Source: Heterocephalus glaber
Lineage: Eukaryota; Chordata; Mammalia; Rodentia; Bathyergidae
DNA length: 64,000 nt
NCBI RefSeq assembly: GCF_000247695.1
Contig: NW_004624843.1
Span: 4,990,604 to 5,054,603 of the forward strand
Reading direction: 5' to 3'
In this document: positions 1 through 11,034 of the stretch, piece after piece
How positions within the stretch are numbered: position 1 is the stretch's first letter
How the letters are laid out: the number at the start of each line of letters is the position of its first letter
Translations under genes and position numbers: made by a program
The notes under the pieces: model-generated
Databases searched by the model: none
The model's input: only the letters and a program-made list of their open reading frames with translations
What the model was told of the DNA's origin: nothing

Positions 1-80
1 TTCACAATAGATTTGTACATACAAGTTGACTGTCCCTTATCTGAAATTCTTGGGACCAGAGTGTTTCAGATTTTCATTTG

Positions 81-1820
81 AAACCCACTTGATCTGCAAA
101 GAGGATAGCTACTCCTGCTTTTTTTCGGGTTTTTGTCGCATGGAGTATTGTTTTCCACCCTTTAACTTTCAGTCTATGAGTTTCTTTTTGAATTAAATGT
201 GTTTCTTGTATGCAGCATATTGTTGGATCTTTCTTCTTGACCCATTCTGCCAGTCTATTTCTTTTGATTGGTGAATTGAGACCGTTAACATTGATGATTA
301 TAATTCATATATATTGACTTATCATTGTCATGACTTTTTCTGTTTGTTGGATTCTCCCCCTTTGCGTTTAATTTCTTGTTGCGCCCAATGGATTCATTCT
401 GCTGGGGTTCCTGGGGTTGTGATCCTCGTTGTCTTTTCCTAGGATATTGTCTAAAAGTTTTTGGAGTGCTGGTTTGGTATTCATGAAGTTCCTAAGCTGC
501 TCTTTGTCATGAAGGTATCTTATTTCTCCGTCAAGTTTGAAAGATAATTTTGCAGGGTACATCAGTCTGGGTTGGAGGTTGTTTTCCTTTAGGGCTTCAA
601 ATGCATCACTCCAAGCTCTTCTTTCCTTGAGGGTTTGCATTGAGGAGTCTGCTGTGATTCTGATGGTCTTTCCTTTGTATGCGATTTGCTTCTTTTCTCT
701 AACTGCTTGTAGAATTTTGTTCTTCTGTTGGGTTTCTGGAATCTTAACAGTTATATGCCTATCTATAGATTTTTTTGATCATGGCTACTTGGAGTCCTAT
801 ATAGCTCAGTTATCTGTATGTCAAGTTCTTTCCCTCTGCTTGGGAAGTTTTCTGCCATCACTTCTGTGAACAGTTTTTTAATGTCATCTGCACTCTCTCC
901 CGTTGCTTCATTGACACCGATCAGTCTTATGTTATTCTTCTTTGCATCACATCTAGCAGCTGTTGGATTGATTTCTCACGGTCCCTTACAATTTTAAAGA
1001 AAGTTTTCTTTTCCTGGTCACTAATAACAATCTTATCTTCTATATCTGAAATTCTGTCCTCACATTGGCTCATTCTGCTGCATAGACTTTCAATGGAATT
1101 TTTAATCTCCTGGAAATCTGTTTGTATCTGTTTTACAGATTCCATTTGCTTCCTATGCTGGGATTCCATCATGTTCCTCACCTCCTCTATTTTTTTTATC
1201 TGTGTCCTCTCTAGATTTATTAATCATGTCTTGCACTATGGGCAAAATCTCTGCGGTTATCTGAGAAATTATTTCTGATTTCATTTTTTCCATATCCTCT
1301 TTTGTTGCCAGTGGATGGAGTCCAGGTGGTTGAGTATCAGAGTGTTCCATCTCCTTTCCCTTTGGGGTTGTTTTAGGTGATCTGGAAGTCTGGTTTTGAG
1401 GCATGTTTACGTGTCTTCTCATTTCAACAGTCGGGGGTGGGGGGTCTTGCTCCTGGCACCTGCGTGGCTCACCTTCTCTGTGGTAACAGGGTCAGTATGG
1501 GCGGCCTGGAAGCCTCCTCCTGTTGTGTGCTGGGAGCGGCTCACCTCCTCCATGCTGGCAGGGGCGGTCTGGTGTCAAGTTTTAATTTTGATAACATGCT
1601 CGTTAATTGTTTCCAGACACATTGTGTTAATGGGGGACATCACAATAGTGCGTAACGTCACATGGACATACATTTTAATTTGGGGGCTCTTGCTACTTGC
1701 TAGTTATTTTATTCTTTTCTTGATTTTTTTGTGTGAATGCTTTTTTTTTTTTACAGCTGACTCAAATCTTTCATGGGAAAATCCTTTTTTTACAGCTGAC
1801 TCAAATCTTTGGTGGGGGGA
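81..1820 (-). mobile_element. L1 LINE, 5' region, ORF1 and start of ORF2, broken
   Basis: Read on the minus strand, this shows an L1 5' region (about 1820-1405), ORF1 (about 1404-368) and the beginning of ORF2 (about 300-81). ORF1p is the RNA-binding coiled-coil protein and ORF2p the endonuclease/reverse transcriptase. ORF1 begins near 1404 (MPQNQTSRSPK) and has a charged coiled-coil region. Its C-terminal RNA-binding part (KERRAWSDAFEALKENNLQP, near 630-570) is very typical of L1. The reading frame breaks near 1160-1180 and again between 927 and 640, so it is dead. The ORF2 piece contains the endonuclease motif CCIQETH but stops near 81, where unrelated sequence begins. The 3' two thirds are therefore missing and this is not a simple 5'-truncated copy. 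Relative intactness suggests a rodent-era element. Confidence 0.88.
1750..1811 (-). repeat. Two-copy tandem repeat at the L1 5' end
   Basis: The 22-base string tttacagctgactcaaatct+tt occurs at 1750-1771 and again at 1790-1811, a period of 40. It lies at the outer (5') end of the antisense L1, where promoter-bearing repeats occur in rodent L1s. It could equally be a local slippage duplication. Confidence 0.6.
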
Positions 1821-2179
1821 GTGAATCAATATTTATTGAGCTTGTTCTGGGTGCCATGCACTGTGGGAGACCCTGGGAAATATGAAAATGCATATGATTT
1901 GCTCCCCGGTGGAAGAGAGAAGTGTGCAGACAAGTAAATGGAGCCCAGCTTGTCAGGGAGCCCTGTGATCAGAGTGGTCCAGAGGACACCTCTGCAGAGA
2001 GGAGGTGGCAGAGACATACCCACCAAAGAGCTGGATCCTGAAGTTTGATTATTTGCCAGGCAAAGAAAAGGTACAGAGGCTTTTGTGTCCTAGGTGTCAG
2101 CTATGGGACGTGTGTGTGCCAAGTCCACTCCAAATCTGCTCCTGTGGGGGATTTTCTCCAGGGTCCAGGAGCAAGAGTT

Positions 2180-2335
2180 CAGAATTCTAGACCTGTGTGC
2201 CTCTTGCAACCCTGCCATTTAGTAGCTAGGAGCTTGCAACATGTCTGGACCTGTTTCTCCCTCTGTAAGATGGAGATAACTGTTTTCCTGTGTTACCCAG
2301 GTCATCGTGTGGAGGAGATCAGTTAAGTGTGTGCA
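2180..2335 (+). repeat. MIR SINE relic
   Basis: The order resembles a degraded MIR: 'tgccatttagtagctaggag', then 'cctgtttctccctctgtaag', then 'atggagataa'. These correspond to the MIR blocks 'cttactagctgtgtgacc' and 'cctcatctgtaaaatggg'. It is old and heavily diverged. Confidence 0.55.
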
Positions 2336-2829
2336 GAAGGACAGGGCAGGCCGCACACTGTGTGTGACGAGTCATACTGAAATCCTTAGTGTTCATTTCG
2401 ATCCACATATTTGTAGTTAGGCTTAAACGTTTCCACCTTCCTCATCCCTCCTGCTGAACCCTCTGTATTTGAGGCCTTCCTCAGGGTTCTACTTTCAGGT
2501 GGCACTTGGCCCTGGGACACATTACTTAACTGTCCCCACTGTGGACAACTCCCCAGTCTGGCCTCTGTCCTGCAGTTTCTAGAGCCACACCTTGAGCTGC
2601 TGCCCAGATGTCCTTCATCATCTTGGATGTCCTGGGTTTAAAGGCAGTTTGTCTCCCCCATTGCACTGCACCTGACTTTCTCTGTTTCTCTGAAGATATA
2701 TATATTTATTTTGAAGCCTCTAGGTCAAACTAGAAAAGTCTACACACTGTCAAATATAAACATGAGGAACTGTGAGAGAAGCCACTACTTCATTCTGGCC
2801 TCTGCTCGGGTGCTGCCCCTCCCACCTCC

Positions 2830-3110
2830 TCTCCATCAGCCTCCGTGAAGGAGCCTGCCCTTCTCTGCTGTTCTCTTATCTTCTTGGCTGTTTCATTCAC
2901 TTGATATTTTACTTGCACTTATCACCAACACCCTTTCAGTTGGGTTCACTGCTGTGTTCTTAGCCAGGTGCCCCATAACAAACTGCTGAATAGGTTAAGT
3001 GTTCCCCATCTGACACCCCACTAGGACGGAAGCCTCCTGGGGGTCCCTGGCATGAGTCGTGCCTTCCAGCACTTGTTTGAAAGAATGAAAGGAATCCACT
3101 GCACATATTG
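2830..3110 (+). repeat. Possible L2 3'-end relic
   Basis: It contains 'ctgttctcttatcttcttgg', later 'cactaggacggaagcctcct' and a tail 'tttgaaagaatgaaagg'. These recall the L2 3' region (a cytosine-rich part, then 'ctagactgtaagctcc', then 'gttgaatgaatga'). The similarity is weak and the assignment tentative. Confidence 0.35.
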
Positions 3111-3126
3111 ACCACGTTTGTTTTTG

Positions 3127-3208
3127 TTTTTTTGGTACCAGGGATCGAACTTGGGTCCTTGCGCTTGTGAGGCAGGTGGCAGAACCACTGAGCTAAATTC
3201 CTGACCCC
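3127..3208 (-). mobile_element. ID-type SINE (tRNA-derived)
   Basis: This is the first of about two dozen copies of the youngest SINE family here. Read 5'-3' on its own strand, a copy starts GGGGCCGGGGATTTAGCTCA (Pol III A box TAGCTCAGTGG), then GGTTCCGCCGCCTGCC. It continues with a B box near GAGTTCGATCC and ends GGTACC plus an A-tail. It is about 75 bp without the tail. Such elements are transcribed by RNA polymerase III and copied by L1 machinery. In this copy both boxes are recognisable with scattered changes. Flanks share only a T-rich 'tttgttttt', so the target-site duplication is unclear. Confidence 0.88.
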
Positions 3209-3301
3209 GCATTTGTTTTTTATATTCATATATGCACACATGTGATCATTTTAATTTTATGTTTAAATTATGTACAGATTTCTCATTCTGAAATGAGATT
3301 C

Positions 3302-3390
3302 TTTTTTTTTTTTTTGGTACCGGGGACCAAACTCAGGTCCTTGTACTTGCGCAGCAGGCGTCGAATCCACTGAGCTAAATCCCCGGCCCC
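3302..3390 (-). mobile_element. ID-type SINE, intact with target duplication
   Basis: This is a complete antisense copy with a 15-base T-run (A-tail on its own strand). The 13-base target-site duplication aaatgagattctt is present at 3291-3303 and 3393-3405 without mismatch, indicating a recent insertion. Confidence 0.93.
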
Positions 3391-4055
3391 TAAAATGAGA
3401 TTCTTAAGAAGGATGTGGTGTTCCAAGTAATATCTGGAACCTTTAAAGTCTGCTACTGCTAATGTGGTTGGGAAGATTTGCACACAGACTCAAAGTTGGG
3501 TTTTTTCCCCAGTGATTCAACAGCACCTGATTACGTGCCACACTCAGTTAAATGGCTTAGTGTCTGGATTCTTTTCTGTTTGCATTGTTCCAACTGATTT
3601 CACTCCTCAAAATGGATAATTAAGGCTTTATACTTTTAGGAGAACATATAAAAACTCTTATTTGTACTTTTGTCTTTTCCATTTTGTCTTCTATTTTAGA
3701 GGTTTCACTTGAGAGCACAGGCTCCTGCTTGGTTGAGTTCTTTTATCATTGCCTAACATACTGCTTGCTCTTCTGCAGCAGACTCTTCTGAAACAGAGTG
3801 GGACTTCTGGTGTTCAGAAAAATGAGATGTGCACATGACATTAACTTGGGGCGTCTTGAAAAGCAGAGTGGCAGCCAGGCATTGCTGGGTTACCTCTAGA
3901 CATCCTTTGCATTGGGAAAATAAAGGTCCCTTTTTCAAACTACCTGGTGACTACCTAGTGCTGTCAGCTTCTGAATGTGTAGTTTTCCTTAGAAAAGAGA
4001 AATCCACTCTTTTCTCCCTTCCCACCTGCTAATGATTTTTCTGTCTTCTCTTCAG

Positions 4056-4290
4056 GTATTCAAACCAGAGAGCAGTGACAAAGAAGCAGAAGCTGCCTAT
4101 GAATCTGATTTCCCTGAGGAGCTCTGTGGACACCACCTCCCGAAGCAGTCCTCGAAAGGCTGTAATGACAGTACTGATGTCATTGTAGAGGCTCAGTATG
4201 ATGACAGTGACTCAGAAAATGGACACAGCAACTCACAAAATGCACTGGCTGATGGTGTTAAGAAACTCTCAGTTTGTGCTCATGATAAAG
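4056..4290 (+). CDS. DIS3L2: DIS3L2 exon 6: end of CSD1 region and acidic linker
   Basis: This is an internal exon of DIS3-like exonuclease 2, a cytoplasmic, exosome-independent 3'-5' exonuclease. It removes RNAs oligouridylated by TUT4/TUT7, such as pre-let-7. The exon is read in phase 0 from 4056 as [18 protein letters not shown] and on to [14 protein letters not shown] last base G completes the next exon's first codon, giving 78 codons plus 1 nt. The human protein, as I remember it, has VVKPESNDKETEAAYESD at residues 123-140. The exon is rich in D, E and S ([15 protein letters not shown]), fitting the flexible acidic insertion beside the first cold-shock domain. The acceptor is ttctcttcag and the donor aaag|gtgagt, both strong. 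Its 235 nt equal human exon 6 (c.367-601), whose loss is a known cause of Perlman syndrome. No stop or frameshift is seen. Confidence 0.95.
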
Positions 4291-4684
4291 GTGAGTCTGC
4301 ACTGTTGCATGGCATTTTGTTTTAGTGAATAATTGAGCAGTGGGCTTCTCTCTGGCAGAGTAAGCCACACAGCACAGTAGCTGTATTCCCTGTCTCTGAC
4401 CCATGGCACCTTTTAGGAATGGGGATCTTTGTTACGCATCTGCTGCTGGTTCTGAGACAGGACAGAAGTGCTGTCCAGTGGATTGTGTGGGCAGTGGTTG
4501 CTGTTACCACGCTCCTCATGGGCTTTGAGGTCTGTCCATAGTTAACCTTGACATTTCCAGTGGTGTTCCTAGTCTCACTATGTGGGTGATATGAACAGAA
4601 TTAAATCAGTCTTTAAAATCCCTTACGCAAAAGTACTTTATTTTACCCTTGGTTTTGCTTTAATTCAGTATTTTAAAACAATAT

Positions 4685-5892
4685 TTCTGAAGATTTTATG
4701 AACAAAACCTCAGTCACCTGTGAACTAGCACAAACAATCAACAAGTGGGATCTCTTCTTACTAAAAGACTTCTGCACAGCAAGAGAAACCACCGGCAGTG
4801 TGAAGAGACAACCCACAATGTGGGAAAAAATTTTCACCTGCTGTTCCTCAGGCAAAGGTCTACTATCTCGAATCTTAAAGATTCTAGAACTTAAAAAAAT
4901 AAAGAACTTAAAAAAACTTAAAGAACTTAAAAAAATCAGACCTCCCAAATTTAAAGACCCAATCCAAAAATGGGCATCTGAAATGAACAGACATTTCTCA
5001 GACAAAGAAGTAGAAATAGCAAATAAACATATGAAAAAATGTTCAACATCACTGGTCAATCGAGAGATGCAAATGAAAACAAAGCTGAGATTCCACCTCA
5101 CCCCAGAAAGAATGGCTGCTATCATGAAATCAACCAACAACAAATGCTGGCGGGGCTGTGGGGAAAGAGGAACCCTGCTCCACTGCTGGTGGGGGTGTAG
5201 ACTGGTGCAAGCACTGTGGAAATCAGTATGGAGATACCTCAAAGAACTAGGACTGGAAGTCCCATTTGACCCAGCTATTCTCCTGCTGGGGATCTTCCCC
5301 AAAGAATTAAAAGAATCATACTATAGCAATATATACACACCCATGTTTATAGCAGCATAGTTTGTAATAGTTAAAACTTGGAAACAGCCCAAATGACCAT
5401 CAACTGGAGACTGGATAAAGAAAATGTGTTTTTAAAAAAATAAATGGAGCACTACTCAGCCATAAAAAGTGAAAAATTAGAGTCATTTATAGCTAAATGG
5501 ATGCACATTGAGGCAATACTCTAAAGTGAAATAAATAGTATACACATGCGTAAATACCAAATAGTTTCTCTAGTGTGAGAAACTGAAAGTGTAAATAAGG
5601 ACTAAAAGGTATAATAGATAATGTGAAATAGGAAGAAAAGGGGGCAAAGGGGAAGGGGAAGTGGGAGGGGTAGGGGAAAGGAAAGAAGGGAATGAAATTG
5701 ATATGAGAAAATGAAAAAATGAAAACAAAGTCTTTGTAAATAGGGCGGGATGGAGGGGTTGAAGGGAGGGCAGGGGAAGGGGGAAAAAATAAGAACCAAG
5801 AGAGATTATGTAAAGGTGCAAATTTCCAGGGATGAATGTCATTATTTTGTATACCTAAAATGTACCAATAAAATAAAATTTAAAATTCCTAA
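4685..5892 (+). mobile_element. L1 LINE, 5'-truncated: ORF2 C-terminus, 3'UTR, A-tail
   Basis: It enters ORF2 near its end; an open frame at 4698-5360 gives the L1 ORF2p C-terminus. The frame includes the cysteine motif CWRGCGERGTLLHCWWGC (near 5146-5200) and FDPAILLLGIFPKE. After the stop come the usual 3' sequences (a 'cataaaaagtgaa' block near 5461). A purine-rich G/A tract of about 200 bases follows (5628-5790), typical of L1 3'UTRs, then an A-rich end near 5892. The frame is open over 220 codons, so the copy is fairly young. Near 4885-4935 it holds a small expansion of 'gaacttaaaaaaa' units that adds an L/K-rich repeat. Truncation at the 5' side is the usual L1 insertion outcome. The long antisense frame at 4673-5302 is a shadow. 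Confidence 0.93.
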
Positions 5893-6763
5893 AAAAAAAA
5901 TTCTGTCATTGTGCATATAGATCCCCCTAAATTTTATAAGCAGGTTGTCTTTAGGAAGGATTGTGATTCCAAGCCTTTGGACTGTCCAGTTTTCTGAGTG
6001 ACATCTAAGTCGTGGGTCCTCTGCAGAAGAGAGAGAAGTAGTTACAAACACATGGGTGAGGAGTTGGGCCCAAGGCCCTGCCTGACCACACTTCAGGAAC
6101 TTAGGGCAAGGGGCATTTACAAGTTGAGTGCTTCAACCTGCCGGTTTCTAAGAGAGTTAAGCAGAGGGAATATATTTTACAGTCCAACGGATTTTTATGT
6201 GTACTCTGGAATAGAGAAGCTTGAGCAACACTGACCTGGCCAAGCTGACTAGATACTGAGCTTTGTTATCAGGAAAAAGTTTCTGGCACAGTCCCTGTAA
6301 AAGGCTGGGAGACACGCCAGATTACTGCAGGAGGATGTTCAGCAGATGACCTGGGACAGGAACTGATGAGCACAGCTCCCTACATGCTGAAGAAAGCTGA
6401 GCATTTCAGGAAGTGACTGCAGCAGGATTACCTGATTTTCTCCATTGCTCTTGTGACCTGGGCCAGAGAGCATGTTCTGAAAGCGTGTGTCCTTTTTGGT
6501 GGCAAATACTGTCTTTCAGAATGATTTCTTTGAATGAAGAGGCTACTGGTTCCTCTGTCACTGTTATCCCCCACCCATACTGACCTAAAGGAACTCAAGT
6601 TTTTCTTATTTTGTAGCATGCTTAGATAGCTAGTGATTTCACAGTTCAAGGCTGAGCCTATTTCATTTGGATGCGATTCCTTGAAATTTCATTCTTTTGA
6701 TGTTTTTTAAAAAATGGTTGTATATTGTGACTCTTCTTAAAGTGCATATGTATTTCATAACAG

Positions 6764-6834
6764 CATCAGTACTGGAAGAGAGGGAAATAACCAAGACCTT
6801 AACAGCCAAATTCTTCATCAACAAGATCCTCCAG
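6764..6834 (+). other. Candidate cryptic or poison exon in intron 6
   Basis: The segment is preceded by 'tatttcataacag' and followed by gtgaga; its junction 'cctccag|gtgagagg' looks like a true exon end. It is 71 nt, purine-rich at its start (gaagagagggaaataa), and open in the phase left by exon 6. Joined after exon 6 it would add 24 codons, then shift exon 7 and reach a TGA inside exon 8, which predicts nonsense-mediated decay. The acceptor pyrimidine tract is weak. I know of no annotated DIS3L2 exon here, so this is inference from splice motifs only. Confidence 0.22.
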
Positions 6835-7150
6835 GTGAGAGGTATTCACAGGCCAAAGCCAGCCGACAGGACACTTTTAAGTGTATTGAGCATTTGGCTT
6901 GAAGCTACTTCGTGGAAACCCAGCTCTGGTGGTTAGGCTCGGCAGATCTCAGCAGCCTCCTTTCCCTTGGGGTGTGTGCTGAGTGGATAAGACACCTTGA
7001 TCTCTCACTAGTTGATACAAATGCAAGAGCAAGGAAGTATTGAGGGATGTGGTAGCTGAATTGGTGGCTGGGTTGGATGTGTACCATACACTTTGCCTTT
7101 TGGAAGTGCCGGTGGCCAGACTGCCTCTTGGTGTGTCATCTGTTATAATT

Positions 7151-7176
7151 CCTCTCCCTCTGTTTTACAGGTAAAT
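7151..7176 (+). promoter_or_regulatory. Ratchet-like (zero-length-exon) splice site
   Basis: A pyrimidine run 'cctctccctctgttttacag' is followed at once by 'gtaaat'. A good 3' splice site is thus fused to a 5' splice site at 7170/7171, the arrangement used in recursive splicing of long introns. The donor half differs from gtaagt at +5. It lies 2.9 kb into a 30.5 kb intron. Chance occurrence is possible. Confidence 0.3.
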
Positions 7177-7839
7177 GTCACTGAGTGCTTGCAAGTCCAT
7201 GTATGCATGTTTTCCCTTACTCTTTTTGTGTTCTTCCTAGCCACTGTTACTCCTATTGCTTCCTTAGTATCCCTGACCGAGAGAACAGCCCTAATCCTTC
7301 CCTTAGTGTCTGGCACAGGTCTCTCTTTCCTGCTAGCCTTTAAATAGAGAGTTTGGGAAACCACATGGCTGCTTTTCATTGCTTGCCCTCTTGATATTTA
7401 AGAAAATTGCAATTTGCTCTTTAAATATCACAGCATTTTAAAGGGTATTTCAACCAGCTTCTCTTGCTGAGGATAATATAAAATCTGGTTGCAGTTAAGA
7501 TGTTAGTACTTTTTGCACCATTTAAGGTTTTGAAAATTGTTGCTGAAATAAACCGTAACCTTAAGAACACCATAAACTTTCCCTAAGACTTCTAGAAACA
7601 TTCTTTGCTTTGTATTGTACTTGCAAATGCCTTATTAATACTAGTTCATGCTTGTGTTTTAATAGCATGTTTCTTTACCCCAAACAAATATTGCATAGTA
7701 CATGTGTATGTGCGGTTTCTCCCTATTTGTCCAGGCAACATTGGTATCTTTATGATAAGCATCAGTTTCTCTGTAAGTGAGCACTCAGCCCTAGTTGTCT
7801 ACAAAACTCACCAATCATCACATTAAGAAAAAAGTTCTC

Positions 7840-7922
7840 GCTGGGGATTTAGCTCAGTGGTTCTGCTGCCTGCCTTGCAACCACAGGTCCCGAGTTCCAT
7901 CCCCGGTACCAAAAAAAAAAAA
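7840..7922 (+). mobile_element. ID-type SINE, sense
   Basis: Complete copy with both Pol III boxes and a 14-A tail. The target-site duplication aagaaaaaagttctc is exact at 7825-7839 and 7923-7937. The 5' GGGGCC is shortened to 'gctgggg'. Confidence 0.93.
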
Positions 7923-7937
7923 AAGAAAAAAGTTCTC

Positions 7938-9380
7938 TGTGTCTCAGACACACCAGTAGTTTCTTCCAGGGAGACAGCATGGGTATTTATCATCCTCAGC
8001 CCCTGAAAGAGAGCCAAAGATCGGGCTCCTCTTGACGTCCACTCAGTCCTAAGCTGCCACTCTGTGAGCACTGGATTTGCTGTTAGCATACAAGTCTGCT
8101 GTCGTATTGATGCAGGACAGCTCAGTTAAATTTCCGTGGTACCAGATGCATCAGGGGTAAGGATTGCCTGGTTAGCAAGGATGAAAATCATCATGGCTGA
8201 GTGGTATAGCAGCTCTGTATCCTTCATCACCGGAATGGTAAGAAGAGTTTGGCCTCTGAATCTGGTGGTCATGACCTCAGCAGGGTGTGATGTATGTTTC
8301 CTGCCCTCTGTCCCAGCAGGGTCTTCCAGAGATCCTTTTCAGATGTGTAGTCTGGAGACAAGCCTCAACCAGTACCTGACAAGTGAGCAGGGCTTTGAAG
8401 TATAAAGCCAGCGACCTTTCACTTCTCTCTTCCAGCCAACTTCAGTGTTTTCTGGAGAGGAGACTCCCTGTGGAATCCTTAATCTCTCCTGAGATTTGTA
8501 TCAGGCTATTAGTGCTCTTCCTAGAGGCTGCCTGAATCACTGGGAGTCAGGTAGGCTTCTTTCTTTCCTCCCTTAAGACTGATCTCCCTCCAAGACAGGC
8601 CCTTTCAGAGCCTTAGTTTCCTCAAGTTCTCTTTCCTTCCTCCCCTTTGGCTGAGAGAAGCAAGTCCTTGTGATTACTCCTATGTGATACTTTGGCTACT
8701 GAAACCCAAGAATCCCTTCTCCAGATTGTCTGACAACGATTCTTTTTCAGAGTTAAATTTCTTCTTTTCCAGCTTTCTACCCTGTATAATGATTGTTAGT
8801 ACAACTGAAGGACAGTAATGTTTGCTGTATTTGTTTATCTATTTTTAGTAATGTTGCTTTAGAAATATTGAATTTAGAAATATTAAAAATTAAGTAGCAA
8901 TTTCCTATCAAGCACCCTTTTAGCCAGTCTTTACAGCTCTGATTAAAGTAAAGCCTTGCCCAGCCTTCTGTTAAACAGAAGGATGCAGTGAGAATATTTG
9001 CCTCCCTATCTTTTACACTGGGTGGACAATGCAGTCATATCAGAGAGAGAGATAGAAGTCAGAGTTTACAATATCCTGAGACCCTAATTCTATGTTACAC
9101 TACCCATTCAATCTATGAAGTGTGAAAAAGAAATGGATGCACAGGAAACAAAACATGACGGAGGAACAGTTCTTTATTAACTCCAGCTTTATCCAAGCCA
9201 GAATGCTTTCATGGCTGTACCACACTAGCAGTGCCCGAGGCTTCTTACACCTTCTCCTCCCTGCCAACAGTTAGGGTTGCCCAGCTTTCCAGTCTCTGTA
9301 GTCCAGATTAAGTTCTGTCAGTTGCCTTGTCTTATCCTTTGCCCATTGTTCTGTCAGAGTTACTGTTCTCTTGCTGATTT
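7938..9380 (+). other. Intronic stretch without recognised features
   Basis: I see no gene and no repeat I can name. The sequence has moderate base composition, with a short A/T-rich patch near 8820-8900. Confidence 0.5.
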
Positions 9381-10890
9381 TGAGCAATTTATCTTTTCTC
9401 TGTAATAACCCCTTTTGAACAAATATCTTCTCCCATTCTATCATTGAGGCGTTTGTCTGTGAACTTTGTCTATGCTGTCTGTCATTGAAAAAAACCCTTT
9501 AATTTGATGTGATAAAATGATATGAATCAAATACTTACTGGCTTTAAAAAATTTTCCTTGTTGGTAGGGCTCAGGATCTTCTGTTTTATTAAATTTACAG
9601 TTCAGAGATAGATGTTGAACCATCCTTGAATTCCTTAGATCTTTATTAATTTTGATGTCTTAGTATTTCTAAAATACATCATTGAGTTCTTTTTGGTACT
9701 GTGTAGTATAAAATTTTTGTATCATGTTAAAATGTATCTAAGACTTTCTTGTCATCAGATATTTAGAGTCAGTATCTTAATAGCTTCAGAAATATTCTCA
9801 CTGGTTTTTGACTGGCCCCTATTTTTCTGGAACAGCTTGTATAAAATGGGAATTAACTGTCCCTTAGCATTTGGTAGGACACATTGTAAAATTGTCTGCA
9901 CCTGCTGTTTTTCAGGAGATGAGGCTCTTTGCTGTTTTAATCTCTTTCTCACTGATTGGCCTGTTCAGGTTTTATATTTCTTCTTGTACCAGTTTTGGTA
10001 TAACTTAATGAGAATTGATCTATTATCTATAGGTCATAAATTTGTTAGCACATAGCTATTATTAGTGTTTAATATTCTGTTATTATTTTCTAAGTCTCCT
10101 TTGTGTCTGTACTTTGGCATTCCTTCTCATTCTGTATTTTAATTATTTATTTCTCCTCACTTTTTCTTGCCAAGTATTTCTTGCCAGAGTTTAATCTTAT
10201 TAATCTTTACAAAGAACAAGCTTTTTGATTGTGTTATTTCTCTTTATTGCCGATATGTTTTTCTGTATATCACTGATAGTTGCTGTTCCTGATTTAATTT
10301 CTTAGTTTGAGGGTTTTGGTTTTTTGTTCTTTTCCCAACTCATTGAGTTGACTACTTATCTTACTATCTTACTATATTTAATTTTTCCTATTTCCTTTGT
10401 AACATTTTAAAAGCTATAAATATCATTCTAAAAAATTCTTTAGTTATATTTCACAGATTTTGATAGGCAGTGTTTTTATTAGTCTAAATCTAAATATTTA
10501 ATATCCTTTATGGCTTCTTCCAAAGTAGATTACTTGTTTGTTAAGGCTCTTTAACTTTTTAATTCTTTTGGTATTTTTGTTAATGTTTAAGTTTTATGGT
10601 ATTGTGGTCAGAGAGCAGAAGATATATACATATATATTATATTATATATATATTTCTTTCAATTTATTCACCCTTTGTAGTCTATTATATGGTTTATAAA
10701 TATTCATATATACTTTGAAAGAAAGGTGTGTGTACTCAAGAACTTGATACAGAATTGTTCTTCCTTTCATACGCTATTTATTATTTTGTGTAATTAATTT
10801 GTCAGTTTCTGAGAGGCATCTTTGTCTATGAAGTTTTGTTTCCTATGGTTGTGTCAATGGTAGCTAGGTACACTTTGATCTTGTGTGGTT
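9380..10890 (-). mobile_element. Ancient L1 ORF2 relic
   Basis: On the minus strand this is decayed L1 ORF2. Characteristic antisense phrases include 'tttgactggcccctattttt', 'ggcctgttcaggttttatat', 'ggtattgtggtcagagagca' and 'tgtcagtttctgagaggcat'. All match the complement of L1 endonuclease/reverse-transcriptase coding sequence. No open frame remains. An AT dinucleotide run at 10621-10656 lies within it. Confidence 0.72.
10621..10656. repeat. AT microsatellite
   Basis: Impure (AT)n of about 35 bases, 'atatatacatatatattata' and onward, inside the old L1. Confidence 0.85.
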
Positions 10891-10929
10891 GTGTGCATGC
10901 ATGCACATTAGAATATACTTAGATCAACT

Positions 10930-11010
10930 AGATATGGTGGTGCATGCCTCTCCTCTAAGGAAGGAGGATTGCAAGTTTGAGACCTGTCCGGGCAACTTAG
11001 TGAGACTATA
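10930..11010 (+). repeat. B1-like SINE fragment (7SL-derived)
   Basis: 'ggtggtgcatgcctc' followed by 'gaggattgcaagtttgagac' and 'gggcaacttagtgagac' is the sense order of a B1/Alu-type monomer. It lacks part of the middle and is diverged. Confidence 0.65.
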
Positions 11011-11034
11011 GTTTTTATTCCAAAGTTGCAGAAA

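Larger units (their letters stand above)
1..4055 (+). other. DIS3L2: DIS3L2 intron 5, 3' part
   Basis: This is the downstream end of the intron preceding the first recognised exon; its 5' end lies outside the window. It ends in a strong acceptor, a pyrimidine-rich run then ttctcttcag at 4046-4055. Bases 1-80 match no family I recognise. A broken antisense L1, a MIR relic, an L2-like tail and two ID elements are listed separately. The stretch 3406-4055 holds nothing recognisable apart from the acceptor. Confidence 0.8.
5893..7839 (+). other. Repeat-poor intronic stretch
   Basis: No repeat family is recognised here. It holds the candidate exon (6764-6834) and the ratchet-like site (7151-7176). 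Otherwise it is unremarkable intronic sequence with only short, non-coding-looking open frames. Confidence 0.6.

Noticed and set aside
4673..5302. Antisense open frame of 209 codons
   Set aside because: It is the complement of the L1 ORF2 tail at 4698-5360 and shows no domain of its own.
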